Below, piece by piece: positions 37,401-47,515 of a DNA stretch of 64,000 nucleotides. The notes beneath the pieces are model-generated. The model did not search any database, had not been told where the DNA came from, and worked only from the letters and a program-made list of their open reading frames with translations. The stretch comes from Taxillus chinensis (lineage: Eukaryota; Streptophyta; Magnoliopsida; Santalales; Loranthaceae). The stretch covers positions 40,376,107 through 40,440,106 of the forward strand of contig CM042091.1 in assembly GCA_023512835.1 (NCBI GenBank). The letters are read 5' to 3'. Position 1 is the first letter of the stretch. The number at the start of each line of letters is the position of its first letter. The position numbers and the translations under genes are program-made.

Positions 37401-37742
37401 GAACTGTTGTTGCCTGCAGAATAACTCCCACTATTTCACGTGAAAAGTACCTTCTCTTTAAGCACACGAATAGTGACGATATACTAGAGTAGCCCTCCAA
37501 TATAATTTCTGCAGCACTCCCATAGGATGAAAAAACCCAATATCTAGCTTACTTTCTAATGTGAAGGATCCACTTAAAAGTGGCAATCACAGAGCATACG
37601 ATAAATTGATATTAACACCCTAAATAATATCTTGCTTATTTTTTGATGTGAAGGATCCACTTAAAAGTGGCAATCACAAAACATTCGATAAACAGATATT
37701 AATACCCTCAACAAAACAACAGACCCACCAAGGAAAAACCTT

Positions 37743-37754
37743 GCTCTGATACCA
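37743..37754 (-). other. Copia primer-binding site (tRNA-iMet)
   Basis: The minus strand reads TGGTATCAGAGC one base inside the 5' LTR boundary at 37756. Confidence 0.93.
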
Positions 37755-38000
37755 CTGTCGGGAAATAAACCCACCGAATAGAGCCAATAGCAAATAAAAG
37801 AAATTGAGAAAATAAAAGAGACACAGAAATTGTAATGACCCGTGTTTTGGGATGTGTGGAGTTAGTCACAGTTTTGCCTTTTGAGTGGCAATTTTCTAGT
37901 TTTTGGGGAACTTCTACTCATGGACTTCAGCCAAATCATTTTATTTACCAAATAGGGAACTTTTGAAGAAAGGGGGCAGCCTAGGGAGGCAGAAATAGAG

Positions 38001-38130
38001 TGCACGTCATATGGGGCATTATGACGTGCAAGGTTTTTATTGCATGCCTGCCTTCTACATGATGCAAAGAAGCTTGGGGTAGAATTTCACAGCTTTTGGA
38101 GCTGCACGTCATATGGGGATATGACGCGCA
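38001..38130. promoter_or_regulatory. Two TGACGTG inverted repeats in LTR Y2
   Basis: The first is at 38001-38030: arms TGCACGTCATA and TATGACGTGCA (one mismatch) around a short spacer. The second is at 38103-38130. TGACG(TG) with an ACGT core is the classic binding word of plant bZIP (TGA/GBF) factors. Both are kept in the Y1 copies at 6301-6430 and 11821-11960. Confidence 0.6.
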
Positions 38131-38264
38131 TTATGGCATGCAGCCATATTTTTGTACCATCACCTTGGTTTTGTTATTCTAATCATCTTTTCCCAAAGGG
38201 CCATGTTGGAATTATGAGTATTATGTCCTGTGTGGAAGCGGAGTGGTTAGTTCATGTTTTATTT

Positions 38265-38433
38265 ATCAAAACTACGTCATTTTGATGGTGTGTTTCATTT
38301 ATCAAAACTACGTTGTTTTGATGGTGGGATTTCATTTATCAAAACTACGTCATTTTGATGGTGGGATTTCATTTATCAAAACTACGTCGTTTTGATGGTG
38401 GGATTTCATTTATCAAAACTACGTCGTTTTGAT
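38265..38433. promoter_or_regulatory. Five 37-bp repeats with ATCAAAAC-ACGT-GTTTTGAT
   Basis: Near-perfect 22-nt palindromes (arms ATCAAAAC and GTTTTGAT around TACGTC) start at 38265, 38301, 38338, 38375 and 38412. The last ends ten bases before the TATA box, an arrangement typical of an upstream activating array. Y1 has only about two such units. Confidence 0.7.
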
Positions 38434-38443
38434 AAGTGAGGTC

Positions 38444-38450
38444 TATATAA
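38444..38450 (+). promoter_or_regulatory. LTR Y2 TATA box
   Basis: TATATAA in gtctatataagg, directly after the ACGT repeats. The matching reverse TATA in Y1 is at about 6091-6097 (cttatatagac). Confidence 0.65.
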
Positions 38451-39945
38451 GGAGGAGCTCTCATTGTTTTAGGTTTAGGGTTTTTGTTGTCAGCCATCGC
38501 AGAGAGAGAGAGGGGGGGAGATTGAGAGAGAGAGCTCCAGTTCGTGGCTGCCGTTGTCATTCCCGTGGTTGGACAGCGTTAGGCGTGGAGGCAAGAGTGT
38601 GGAGGATCTTTGAGGTAGGGGTTCTGTTCTTCCTTAAACCTATCCCAGGGCTTTGGCCTTGTGATAGGCAATGTAGTTGTTTGGTCTTATTATATATAAA
38701 TATGTAAATTCATATAGGTGTGATCTCCTATATGAATGTTGGCCTTCAATGGCGTGTTTTGCTTGGATGTATATATACACGCATGTTAAGTGTTTGATAT
38801 TATGCCTGTGAGGCCACACATGTTATGTGTTTGATAATATGTCTGAATGACCACCCATATTATGTGTTTGAGATTATACCTGTGTGGCTGGGTTTGTGAG
38901 CCTGTGAATGTATGCATGCTAAGTGTTTAAAGTTATGCTTGTGTGACTATGCATATTAAGTGTTTGATGTTATGCCTGTATGGCCATGTGTGCTGCGTGT
39001 TTGCTTGTACACCCGGTGGCTGTGGACGCCTAGGCCTATTTTATTGAACCTGGTGGCTGTGGAAGCCCGGGACTGTTTATGTTAGCCTGTGAGGCTGTGG
39101 GAACTATTTCCCTGAGAGGCGGTTAAACTATTTGCCTGAGAGGCGGTTAAACTATTTGCCTGAGAGGTGGTTAAATCATTGGCCTGAAGAGGCAGTTAAA
39201 TCACTTGATTGAGGTGGTTAAAGTGTTAACCTACGGGGCTATGGAGCCTGTGTGGCTGGGGCTGAGGTTGCGCTCGTTTGTGTGGTGTTTCCTTGCTATT
39301 TGTTTCTGCTACGTCACTGCACTAGTACACGCTCTCATATAGATGATAGGTGCATGGGATGGGTTGGGAGAGACTTGATCCCTACTGAGCTGCGGTTACT
39401 CACCCTTCTTACTGTGATGTCTTTTCTTTCAGGAACCTACAAGCGTTAGGTGGAATCCCAAGGTGGAAGACCGTATTTGCTTTACCGTTTCTTTTCAATT
39501 ATGTTCATTTATGGTAATTGATGTAACCCCAGTGGGGAGATATTGTAATGAGGAGTTTAATGTAATAAAAGCTTGTTTGGACACGTTTGTAATGGTTTAA
39601 ACTTAATAAATATATGATTTTATCTCTCTGAATATTTGTTGTGAAGTGTATAGTGTCCTGTGTGGGCATGTTGTATCTTGCCCCCTTTATCCAAACTCGG
39701 CTAAAGGGAGGGTCACGTTCCGGTCTCCTCGGGTTGGAAATCCGGGGCGTGACAGAAATTTACGTGGAAACCCCTAAGGGAAAAAAATCACAGGCAAGAA
39801 GAGAAAATTCACTATAGGAGACAATTACAAAGGATTGTAATGTTTTGGGATGCTTTAGAGGTGAGGAGGAGGCTTTCTTTTATAGCCTCTCTCCCACACA
39901 AAACTTCTCCCTCCTTTCCATGTGGGACAAAGACACAACACTGAC

Positions 39946-41818
39946 TACTTGTTTTCGGGTTTGTTAGTAGCTGTGTTATGCTAATGATTGGGGGTTCCTT
40001 CGTCCATGACTAGTTTCTTACCTTATGTGTTTTGTTTTTGGTCATCAGTCATGCTTTTCTAAACTAGGATGGTGTGTTCATGTGATGTTTATTGGCCATT
40101 GGTATTCTGTTTTTTTTTTCACTCCAAAGTTTATTGTCCGTTATGGTGTGTTCATGTGATCTAAACTTAAAAAACATTTTTAATTCAAGAAGTGGTTTTT
40201 TGGTGGTGATTGGTTTTGTGTTTGTTCTCTCTGTTAGCTTATTTTGCTTTCAATTGAACGCATAGAGTATGTTTCACTTTTTTTCACTGTACGTTTGTTC
40301 TCTCTGTTATTAGCACAAAGTATGCTTGTTTTGTGATGATTAGTTCATGTATGTTTGTTCCATGGTTTTCTATGTATGCTTGTTTTGGTTTTTTTTTTTT
40401 TTTTTTGTATGTTTGGTTCACGATCTTGTTAGTTTATAAATGGCCTTAGCTTAATAAATGATCTATGATATTTTATCTTTATTTTTTATTTTTTATTTTG
40501 TGCTCTAACTTATATTTTGCAGGAATTTTTTTAAATTTTTTAAATTTTTCTCTTGTTCTTATTTTGTTTTGTAATTTTATTCTTGTATCAAGGTCTCATG
40601 TGACCTCACTTCATTGTAAAATGTAAATAGTCAAAAATAGTAAGAAAGCACAAAACAGAGAGAGGGAGGAGGCAAAAAAAGAGTTTTTTATTTCATGGAT
40701 GCCACTAATCACACACTTTAAACGGGTCAGCCCGTTTAGGCTCGCATTTTAAATGGACTGGGTAAAGCTCGATTCAGTTTGGCTCATAGGGATCCACGAG
40801 GGCCTACAAGTTGGCTCGTATTTTTTGATTTATTTTTATTTTTATTTACTTTTAAATTTAAAATTAATCAATATAATTGAATCAAATAAATATTATTTCA
40901 ATTTTATTTTATGATTGTTCATATATGAAATCTAATTACTCAATTAAAATTATATAATATAATATATTCATTAAATTTTAAGATATTTAGGGATAAAAAA
41001 CTGTGTGTCATCCCGCAGCCCATACGGGTCAGGCCTAAATGGGCCATCCTGTTGAGGTCTGTATTTTAAACTGACCGAGCTTTGATTAGCCCGGCCCGCT
41101 CCAAACCCGCAAGCCCGCAGGATTGAGCCCGTTTCATACTCTTAAACAAGAGCCACGCAGCCCTTCTTTTCTACATTAACTTCAGTCGATGCATGTGATC
41201 CTTCTCTGGAACCATGAAGTTCATGTGTTGAAAAAAACGGATAGCCTCGCCTTTTTAAAAAAAAAAATCGCACACAATGTAGCTTGGAAAAACTGTCGAG
41301 TCATAACTGCTACAAATCTTTAGGTTTCATGGACAGAAAATTATACAAACTTATTCACGAACGTTTACGAATACAATTATAAAATCAAAAAAAATCTATA
41401 AAAGAATCACACCGTAAACTTATTCAAAAAAGTACAATTAATTAACCGTTAGATTGTATTATCATTGTTTAATATGTTTAAACAATTACTATTTACAAAA
41501 ATATAATAATAATAATAATAAATTAATCAATCAATCAAAAATATGTTTTTATTTAATGATAATATAAAAATATACGCATATTCAATTATATTTAATAAAA
41601 ATACATTTATATTTAATAAAATAACTTTTATACATATTAATTGATTTGTTAATTTTCTATTTACAAATAATTTTCATGAACACGAATGACATTCATGAAC
41701 TTTTCGTGAACACTTGTTCGTAAAACATGTTTATGAATATAATAATAATATTCATAAATAATACTATTTCTCAATGAACAAACATAAATGATAGGTTGAA
41801 GCTTATTAATTAAGAGCA
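39946..41818. other. AT-rich sequence with two degenerate G+C-rich repeats
   Basis: 39946-40640 continues the copia host sequence. Two degenerate direct copies of a gcccgtttaggc...ttttaaa..gac...agctcgatt stretch lie at about 40726-40785 and 41045-41100; similar words occur in plant hAT-derived repeats. The rest is A/T-rich with poly-T (40389) and AAT microsatellite (41505). No gene is seen. Confidence 0.35.
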
Positions 41819-42127
41819 ACTCCAACAGGTTCTCTATTATTTATAAATATAGAGTCAAATGTCAAAAATTAGCTCCAACACACTCTTTAAATCACTATTT
41901 ACATTTACATATTGCTACAGTAACTCTTCACAAATGAAAAGTTACTATTTATTATCTACATAATATTATATTATTTTATATTATTTTTCTTTCTCTCTCT
42001 CCTCTGCGTCTCTCTCCCCCGCTCCCCGCTCCTTCCCCCCTCTTTCTCTCTCTCCCCCGTGCAGCCACCCCCTCCCCCCTCTAGATCTCTCTCCCCCTCT
42101 CCCCACCCCCTGTGCGTGCTCTCTCTC
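41819..42127. other. MITE-like start and polypyrimidine tract
   Basis: GAGCAACTCCAACAG (about 41815-41830) is the terminal word of a common plant MITE type. A second terminus is not visible. 41990-42127 is an almost pure C/T tract directly against the CACTA-like end. Confidence 0.35.
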
Positions 42128-42545
42128 CACTACAAAAAAATAACTTTTGAAACGAACTCAAAACCGTCCCTAACGAAATACAATTTCATCTCAAATTAGT
42201 ATTTAGGATGGTTTTAAGTCATCGCATAGCTGTCTTAATTGCTAGCATCCCAAATGGAATTTATGGGATGGAAGACATCTTTCCGTCCCAAGTTTTTTTT
42301 GCGACGACTTCAAACTGTTCCAACATTAATTTACTTCATTAATTAAATTTAATAAAATTTGGGACGGTTTAGTCCGTTTGAAATTTGTTACAACGGTATT
42401 TTCCGTCCCTAAATGTTTGCAACAATTTTATCGGTCTCACAATAAATTCAGTTTATAACTCATTTCGTGACGGTATATATCCATCCCTAAATACCTTTTG
42501 AGATAATTTTTTATTCGTCCCTAAATACTAATTTGGGGATGCATA
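42128..42545 (+). mobile_element. CACTA-like transposon end with subterminal repeats
   Basis: CACTACAAAAAAA at 42128 is the classic CACTA (En/Spm) terminal sequence. About ten copies of CCGTCCC/GGGACGG-type words follow within 400 bp, as in CACTA subterminal regions. The opposite TTTTGTAGTG end and a 3-bp duplication were not found, so it is a fragment or decayed copy. Confidence 0.5.
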
Positions 42546-42799
42546 AAAAATAAGTAAACATATTAAATAAGCCCGAAGCAAAATTTAAATCCAATAAATC
42601 TTACTAAAAAATCCAATAAATCTGCCGAATGATAAATGAATTATGGGCAAATATTAACATGCAAACAAACAAAATGATTCTTACTAAAAAACAATAATTC
42701 TAATTGAATTTAAATTATACATTTCCAAAAAGACAAATCACAAATATCATAAGAAACATAATAAAATAATTTTCTGATATATGTGTTGAATTTTCAAGG

Positions 42800-43072
42800 A
42801 ATTCGTTTTATATGTGTTGAGTTTTTCAAGCCACAGCCCACTAGGCTAGCAACCACGCCAGTGTCTTTACCGAACACGGCCGCGAGGACAAACAGGGAAA
42901 CTTTCCCATAGTTGTAGGCCATGTTCATGTGAACTGCAGTAAGCCTTGCCCCGTAGGCATTGTAGAAGCCGATGAAAGGTGTGAGGAAGTAGGCAACTGC
43001 GATGAAGTACCACTTCAGCAGGGGGATACATGAGAGGGATAATAACAGTGGAGACCAAGGCGAAGGTGACGT
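42800..43072 (-). pseudogene. YSL metal-nicotianamine transporter fragment (downstream part)
   Basis: The minus-strand reading gives VTFALVSTVIIPLMYP, then, after a frameshift near 43020, LLKWYFIAVAYFLTPFIGFY, NAYGARLTAVHMNMAYNYGK and VSLFVLAAVFGKDTGVVAS to VGCGL. These are hallmark membrane-segment sequences of Yellow Stripe-Like (OPT family) transporters that move metal-nicotianamine complexes across membranes; the pattern is closest to the YSL4/6 type. The piece stops where solo LTR V begins (43073), and its last codons decay. It is a broken host gene. Confidence 0.75.
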
Positions 43073-45408
43073 TGTCACGCCCCCGAATTCCAAGAAAACC
43101 CGGAACCAGGAACATGACTTCCCCTTGCCCGCACCCGAAAGGTCAAGGGGTTGGTGACTAGCACCAATAGAGACTACACCGCGGGTGCTATCTCAAATAT
43201 GTAACCCTGTACAGTCATACATCAAGGGTAATCCTGTACTTTCTCATACATCATCATGCATATGATAAATCAAACAGTCATATAGACATTACATCACAAA
43301 CAATATGCAAATACAACTATCCACGGATCCATGTCCGGGATACAACATATAATAAAATACAGAATACAGTACTGTATCATACATTAGAGTAGTGGGCACA
43401 TCCTCCTGGAAGAAAGTCCTCCACTAGTCTCGGGTCACACCTGAAAAGGGGTAAACAACAAGTAGGGGTGAGCGACAAGCTCAGTAGGTGACCCCAATAC
43501 TCCACATCATGCAAACATACAAGTCTATACTACATGGTCTGTGTACTCGTGCACTGTGTAGTGTGCACAAACATCAGGACTCAGCCTGCAAACAAACATC
43601 ACGACCCAGCCTGCAAACAAACATCACGACCCAGCCTGCCCACACAGGACAGCTTGTCCACGATCCTCCATGGGATCCTAGCTCAGGGCACTCAGCCCTA
43701 GCTCCACGAGCTCAACGGCTCAACTGAGGCCTTAGCCTGTCCACAGTGCAATATGCCTGGCCACAGTCACCACACAGGCCTGCCATCAGCGCATATGCCT
43801 GCCACGTCAACCACATAGCACCATTGGTGCATCACGGTGAGAACCCAACAAGTCACGGAGTCCATGCCCCAATACCTCACACCAACATACTAAGATTAGT
43901 ATAGCATGTCATTCTCAACATTTCCTTTAGAACTATAGCTAGTCTTCACAAGTAAATTCTCAAATCCTTGATTTATGAAGGAAGTACCCATAGCAGCAAT
44001 TTTCTTGAAATCAAAAGTCCCGACATTAGGTTCCCATAGCATAACTAAGATAATCTGATTTTTGGGGATTTTTCTGAGATGTCTAACCCTACTTTCCAAA
44101 AAGTCACCACTACGAACTTTTGGGTTTTTCCGAGATTTTACACTAAATCCCAATTTTCACATTTTGAAAGAGTGGGAATTAATTTTTCTAGTATTTTTCT
44201 TTGACTTAAGTATATTACTTTGGGTATAGGTTGCAATGTAAATAGGTCCAGTCTAGTGCTGTCTAGTGTTCTAGTTACACTGCAGGAGCTGCGACTCATA
44301 GCTCAGAACCTGCGACTCGTAGCTGCGGAACGGCGACTCATAGCTGCGGAAATGCGGAACTGCAGCGCGCCTCGAAGACTCGAAGCGAGGCTACGACCTT
44401 TGACCTACGAGGCAACGAACTTCGACCCTTCGGCTACGAACTAGGAACTACGAACTACGAGGCTACGAACTACAAACCTTCGACCCAGAACTTCGGGTCT
44501 TCGTCATTTCGACCCAGGAACGCGCCCAGGGTACTGTTTATCGTCGTTTTCACCTGTTCTTCATCTAAAACGCGCCCAAAAACTCCCAGACGCTCACTAA
44601 CACCCCTGTTACGCAACAAACTACGATATCTACCTCAAAACGCGTCCGAATGCCTCTAAATCGCGCAGAAATAACAAAAACACGTATAAAATTCCAGATT
44701 TCCAGAAATCTAGATCTAAACCCAGATTTCCATGGTTGACTTATCAACCCTCATGAAAAACACAACTAATCAACCCCAAAATCACAGAAACATATATCCA
44801 CAATAATAATAAACAGTTCTTAACCACAGATCTTATGCTAAACCATTAGATCTAACCCAAAATTGGTTTTCCCCAAATTCTAGGGTTCATGCTCAATTTC
44901 ATAAATCATGATAAATTCGTGCAAATCCAAAACAAGAGAGAGATAAGAAGTTCAAGGACACCTACTTGAAGTGAATCTTTGAGCTCCACGAACCCAAATC
45001 GCCCCAAATCGCCAAGGCTTCCAAGCTCTCTCAAGCTCTCTCTCTCAAATGCACAAACGTGATAACGTAAAGTGAAAGCTTCTTCTTTTTTTTTCTGCTA
45101 TTTATATTTCTGCCAGTCAACTGATCTAGTCAACCATTGACCCAGTCAATAATTGACCTCCTAACACAAAAATTGACCTCCAAGGCCCTGAACTCCAAAT
45201 TGAGTCAAACTACAGTCAAAATGCTCGAAATGACGAGTACAACACTAGACTGATATTATCACATGCAATTGACCGCTCAAACGCAAAGTCAACCAATAAA
45301 CCTCGAGAAAGTCAATAATCGGGTCAAACGGGGCCCCGACTCGAAATCGGGCCCAAGTACAGTCAAAATGCTCACATCGACGACTACACTACCGTCCAGG
45401 TAGTTACA
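43073..45408 (-). mobile_element. Solo LTR V (chromovirus), reverse orientation, within YSL remnant
   Basis: The plus strand begins TGTCACGCCCCCG and ends CCAGGTAGTTACA. In reverse it follows the X/Y layout: the gtactTGGGCCCGATTTCGAGT block (45335) matches the block at 2500-2525 in X, and a TCGAAG/TACGA-rich tract lies at 44290-44520. There is no coding region or primer site. No clear 5-bp duplication was seen (gacgt versus ttcct). Confidence 0.75.
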
Positions 45409-45429
45409 TTCCTATAGAATGGCTATCTC

Positions 45430-45560
45430 TCAAAACTACCCAAATACAAGTCTTTACAGACGTATCCTGTACTAGCTACCCAAAGGGGGATCCTGTCTCT
45501 CAGGAACAGCTCATTTTGTTTGAGCTCATCAATAGGCTGGTTCTGGCTATCTGAACACCC
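45430..45560 (-). pseudogene. YSL transporter fragment (upstream part)
   Basis: The minus strand reads DSQNQPIDELKQNELFLRDR then IPLWVASTGYV. The NE(L/V)FL(R/K)D.IP.W....GYV pattern is the conserved loop and membrane entry directly before the STVIIPLM segment in YSL proteins, which here resumes across solo LTR V at 43060. Frame is lost after GYV; an intron start or decay are both possible. Confidence 0.6.
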
Positions 45561-46605
45561 CAAGTCACTCCGGGTGAGAATATTTGGGCAAATGTTGATG
45601 TGTTAAAACTCCCAAAGCCTTGAAGCAAACGACTGACACCTTCACCACTTTAAAACGGCCTAGTACTTGTAGAATGAAAAGAAAACTAATGGGAAGAAGC
45701 TTCATCTGATTATATCAAAATGTACAGTAAATTTATAGATGCCCGTACCACACCAAAAGTTATATATCCTCACAAGCTAATTAGCCACCATACCGAGATT
45801 AGCAACCTAAGAGTCCAGCATCTCATCATGGGTCATAATTATGATATTTGCCTTGGGACATAACTACTAACACAATTTTGAATTGGAATTTAATTGTAGA
45901 ATTTAATTTCTCCAAGTACTTTACATGGCATAAATATTTATGCGGGGAGGCGCAGCATGGTAATCCCAGAGCGGCCCAGAATGTCAGCGGCAGTAGAAGT
46001 GCACACTTAATTCAAACAATTCAAATCTAAAAGCTATTAAATATTAACATTACAACAAATTTTGTAAACTTTCTATATTACGTACCTTGCCTAGAGATGG
46101 ATATTAACTGGTGCAAATGACGAGAAATAGAAGTCCAATAAAACTATGGGCCATGGGTGACTATGTTCTCACTTCTCAAGTCAGGTCTCGTTAATACCAC
46201 ATTAATTTCAGCCCTAGTTCAGACGATTTGGTGTGTCAGGTCTTATTCTTGCTAAGTTGCTATTTGAAGGAATGAACCTTAATTTTTTCTATCAAAAATT
46301 CAAACCACCAATACAAAATTAAAGACCTCAAAAAAAGTGTTATAAACTAAAATAAAAACACAGGGAAGAATTTTAAATATAACTAGGAACCAAAACAAAA
46401 GCCCAGCAAGCAGTGATTAAGATTCAAATATAAAAACTCATGTAAGATATGCAGATAAACAATTATTAAATTTTTGTTTGGATAAACAAAAATTTATCTG
46501 AACGAATTTAATAACCTTAGTAGTGGGTAGAGCACAGATGAAGCACAGCCAAAAGCACAAAAATAAGGAAGAGAATGAGGTGTTTTCACAGCATGCATAT
46601 AGAAC
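45561..46605. other. Unassigned sequence upstream of the YSL remnant
   Basis: AT-rich with no long open frame. It may include introns or earlier parts of the YSL gene, but I could not recognise further exons. Confidence 0.3.
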
Positions 46606-47356
46606 CAGGGGCGATGCCACGTTCACCGCAGGGTGTGCAGCTGCACACCGTGAACCATTATAAAAAAATATTAGTAATAATAATACTTAATCAAATATTT
46701 AAAAAAAAAAGAGACATCCTGATAATTTGGTAGTGACATTTTAAAAATGTCAAAAATACATATTTAATTTGTCTTTTATAATTGATAATTTGATCATGTA
46801 TTATTCAATTATTTCAAATGGAATTTAAATTATTACGATTTTGATTTAAATTTTTTTAAAATGCATAAATATCTAATAATGATTTTTTATTTTTGTTGAG
46901 TTCTAGTTAATCTTTATTATAAAGACTACCTTTTTGTTAAGTGTTTAATTTTGTGGTATATTCTGCTGGATTTTTGGGCAAGTCGGTTTATAAATAAAAC
47001 ACAAGAATTTTTTTATAAAAACTCTATTTTCAAACTTTGATTTTTCATGTTATAAGCTAGTAACTATGTTTGAAAATGTTTAAATCATATGTTTTGGCGC
47101 ATTGAATTTATATATTGAAATGATATGATGACAAAACAAATCAACTCTTCTTCTTCTTCATATATAGTTTTGTTAAATGTTTCATTCTTTTTTTATTTTT
47201 ACTAGCATTTTAAGTATATATTTACATTGATGTGTTGTCTCTTAAAAGGAAAAAAAATAAAAAAAATTTATAAAATTTCATATTAATTTTTAATATTATA
47301 TTTAAGTTTATAATAAATATTGAACACCCTAAAATATATTCCTGAAGTCGCCCCTG
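46606..47356. mobile_element. hAT-superfamily non-autonomous element
   Basis: A 751-bp element with inverted ends, CAGGGGCGA at the left and TCGCCCCTG at the right, flanked by a perfect 8-bp duplication tatagaac (46598-46605 and 47357-47364). CAGGG ends plus 8-bp duplications define hAT elements. The interior is A/T-rich with no transposase. Confidence 0.9.
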
Positions 47357-47515
47357 TATAGAACTAACCGACATACAATCCATGAAAAGAAGGCATTGTA
47401 ACCCAAACAATAATCTGATGCTAGACGAATCATCTTAGATGAAATAAAAGTCCACAATTTTCTCCGATTCAACAGATAGAACTTCCCTCCCGGATCCATG
47501 AACAGTCAACAGGAT

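Larger units (their letters stand above)
37831..39754 (+). mobile_element. Solo LTR Y2 (chromovirus, related to X)
   Basis: The 1924-bp sequence starts TGTAATGACCCGTG and ends CCGGGGCGTGACA, with a perfect duplication gaaat (37826-37830 and 39755-39759). The same family lies in reverse at 4885-12128. It carries two TGACGTG palindromes, five 37-bp ACGT repeats, a TATA box at 38444 and a terminal block (39340-39490) shared with the X LTR. No internal region remains. Confidence 0.95.
33155..39940 (-). mobile_element. Ty1/copia element (Tork/Tnt1-like), minus strand
   Basis: Perfect duplication ctgac at 33150-33154 and 39941-39945. Short, nearly identical LTRs (33155-33407; 37756-37830 plus 39755-39940), tRNA-iMet primer site, gag, protease, integrase, RT and RNase H lie in copia order on the minus strand. 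Removing solo LTR Y2 leaves about 4.86 kb. High LTR similarity suggests it is young, yet the ORF carries several stops. Confidence 0.95.
37756..39940 (-). repeat. 5' LTR of the copia element, split by solo LTR Y2
   Basis: Pieces 37756-37830 and 39755-39940 join to about 256 bp and match 33155-33407. The plus-strand ends are TGTCGGG and GACACAACA. Confidence 0.93.

Noticed and set aside
40726..41100. Two G+C-rich similar blocks as terminal inverted repeats of one transposon
   Set aside because: By eye the longer match is direct rather than inverted and there is no target duplication, so they are kept only as unassigned repeats.
43488..43727. A 79-codon open frame
   Set aside because: It is inside solo LTR V (reverse) over short CACGACCCAGCCTGC-type repeats, with no conserved protein pattern.
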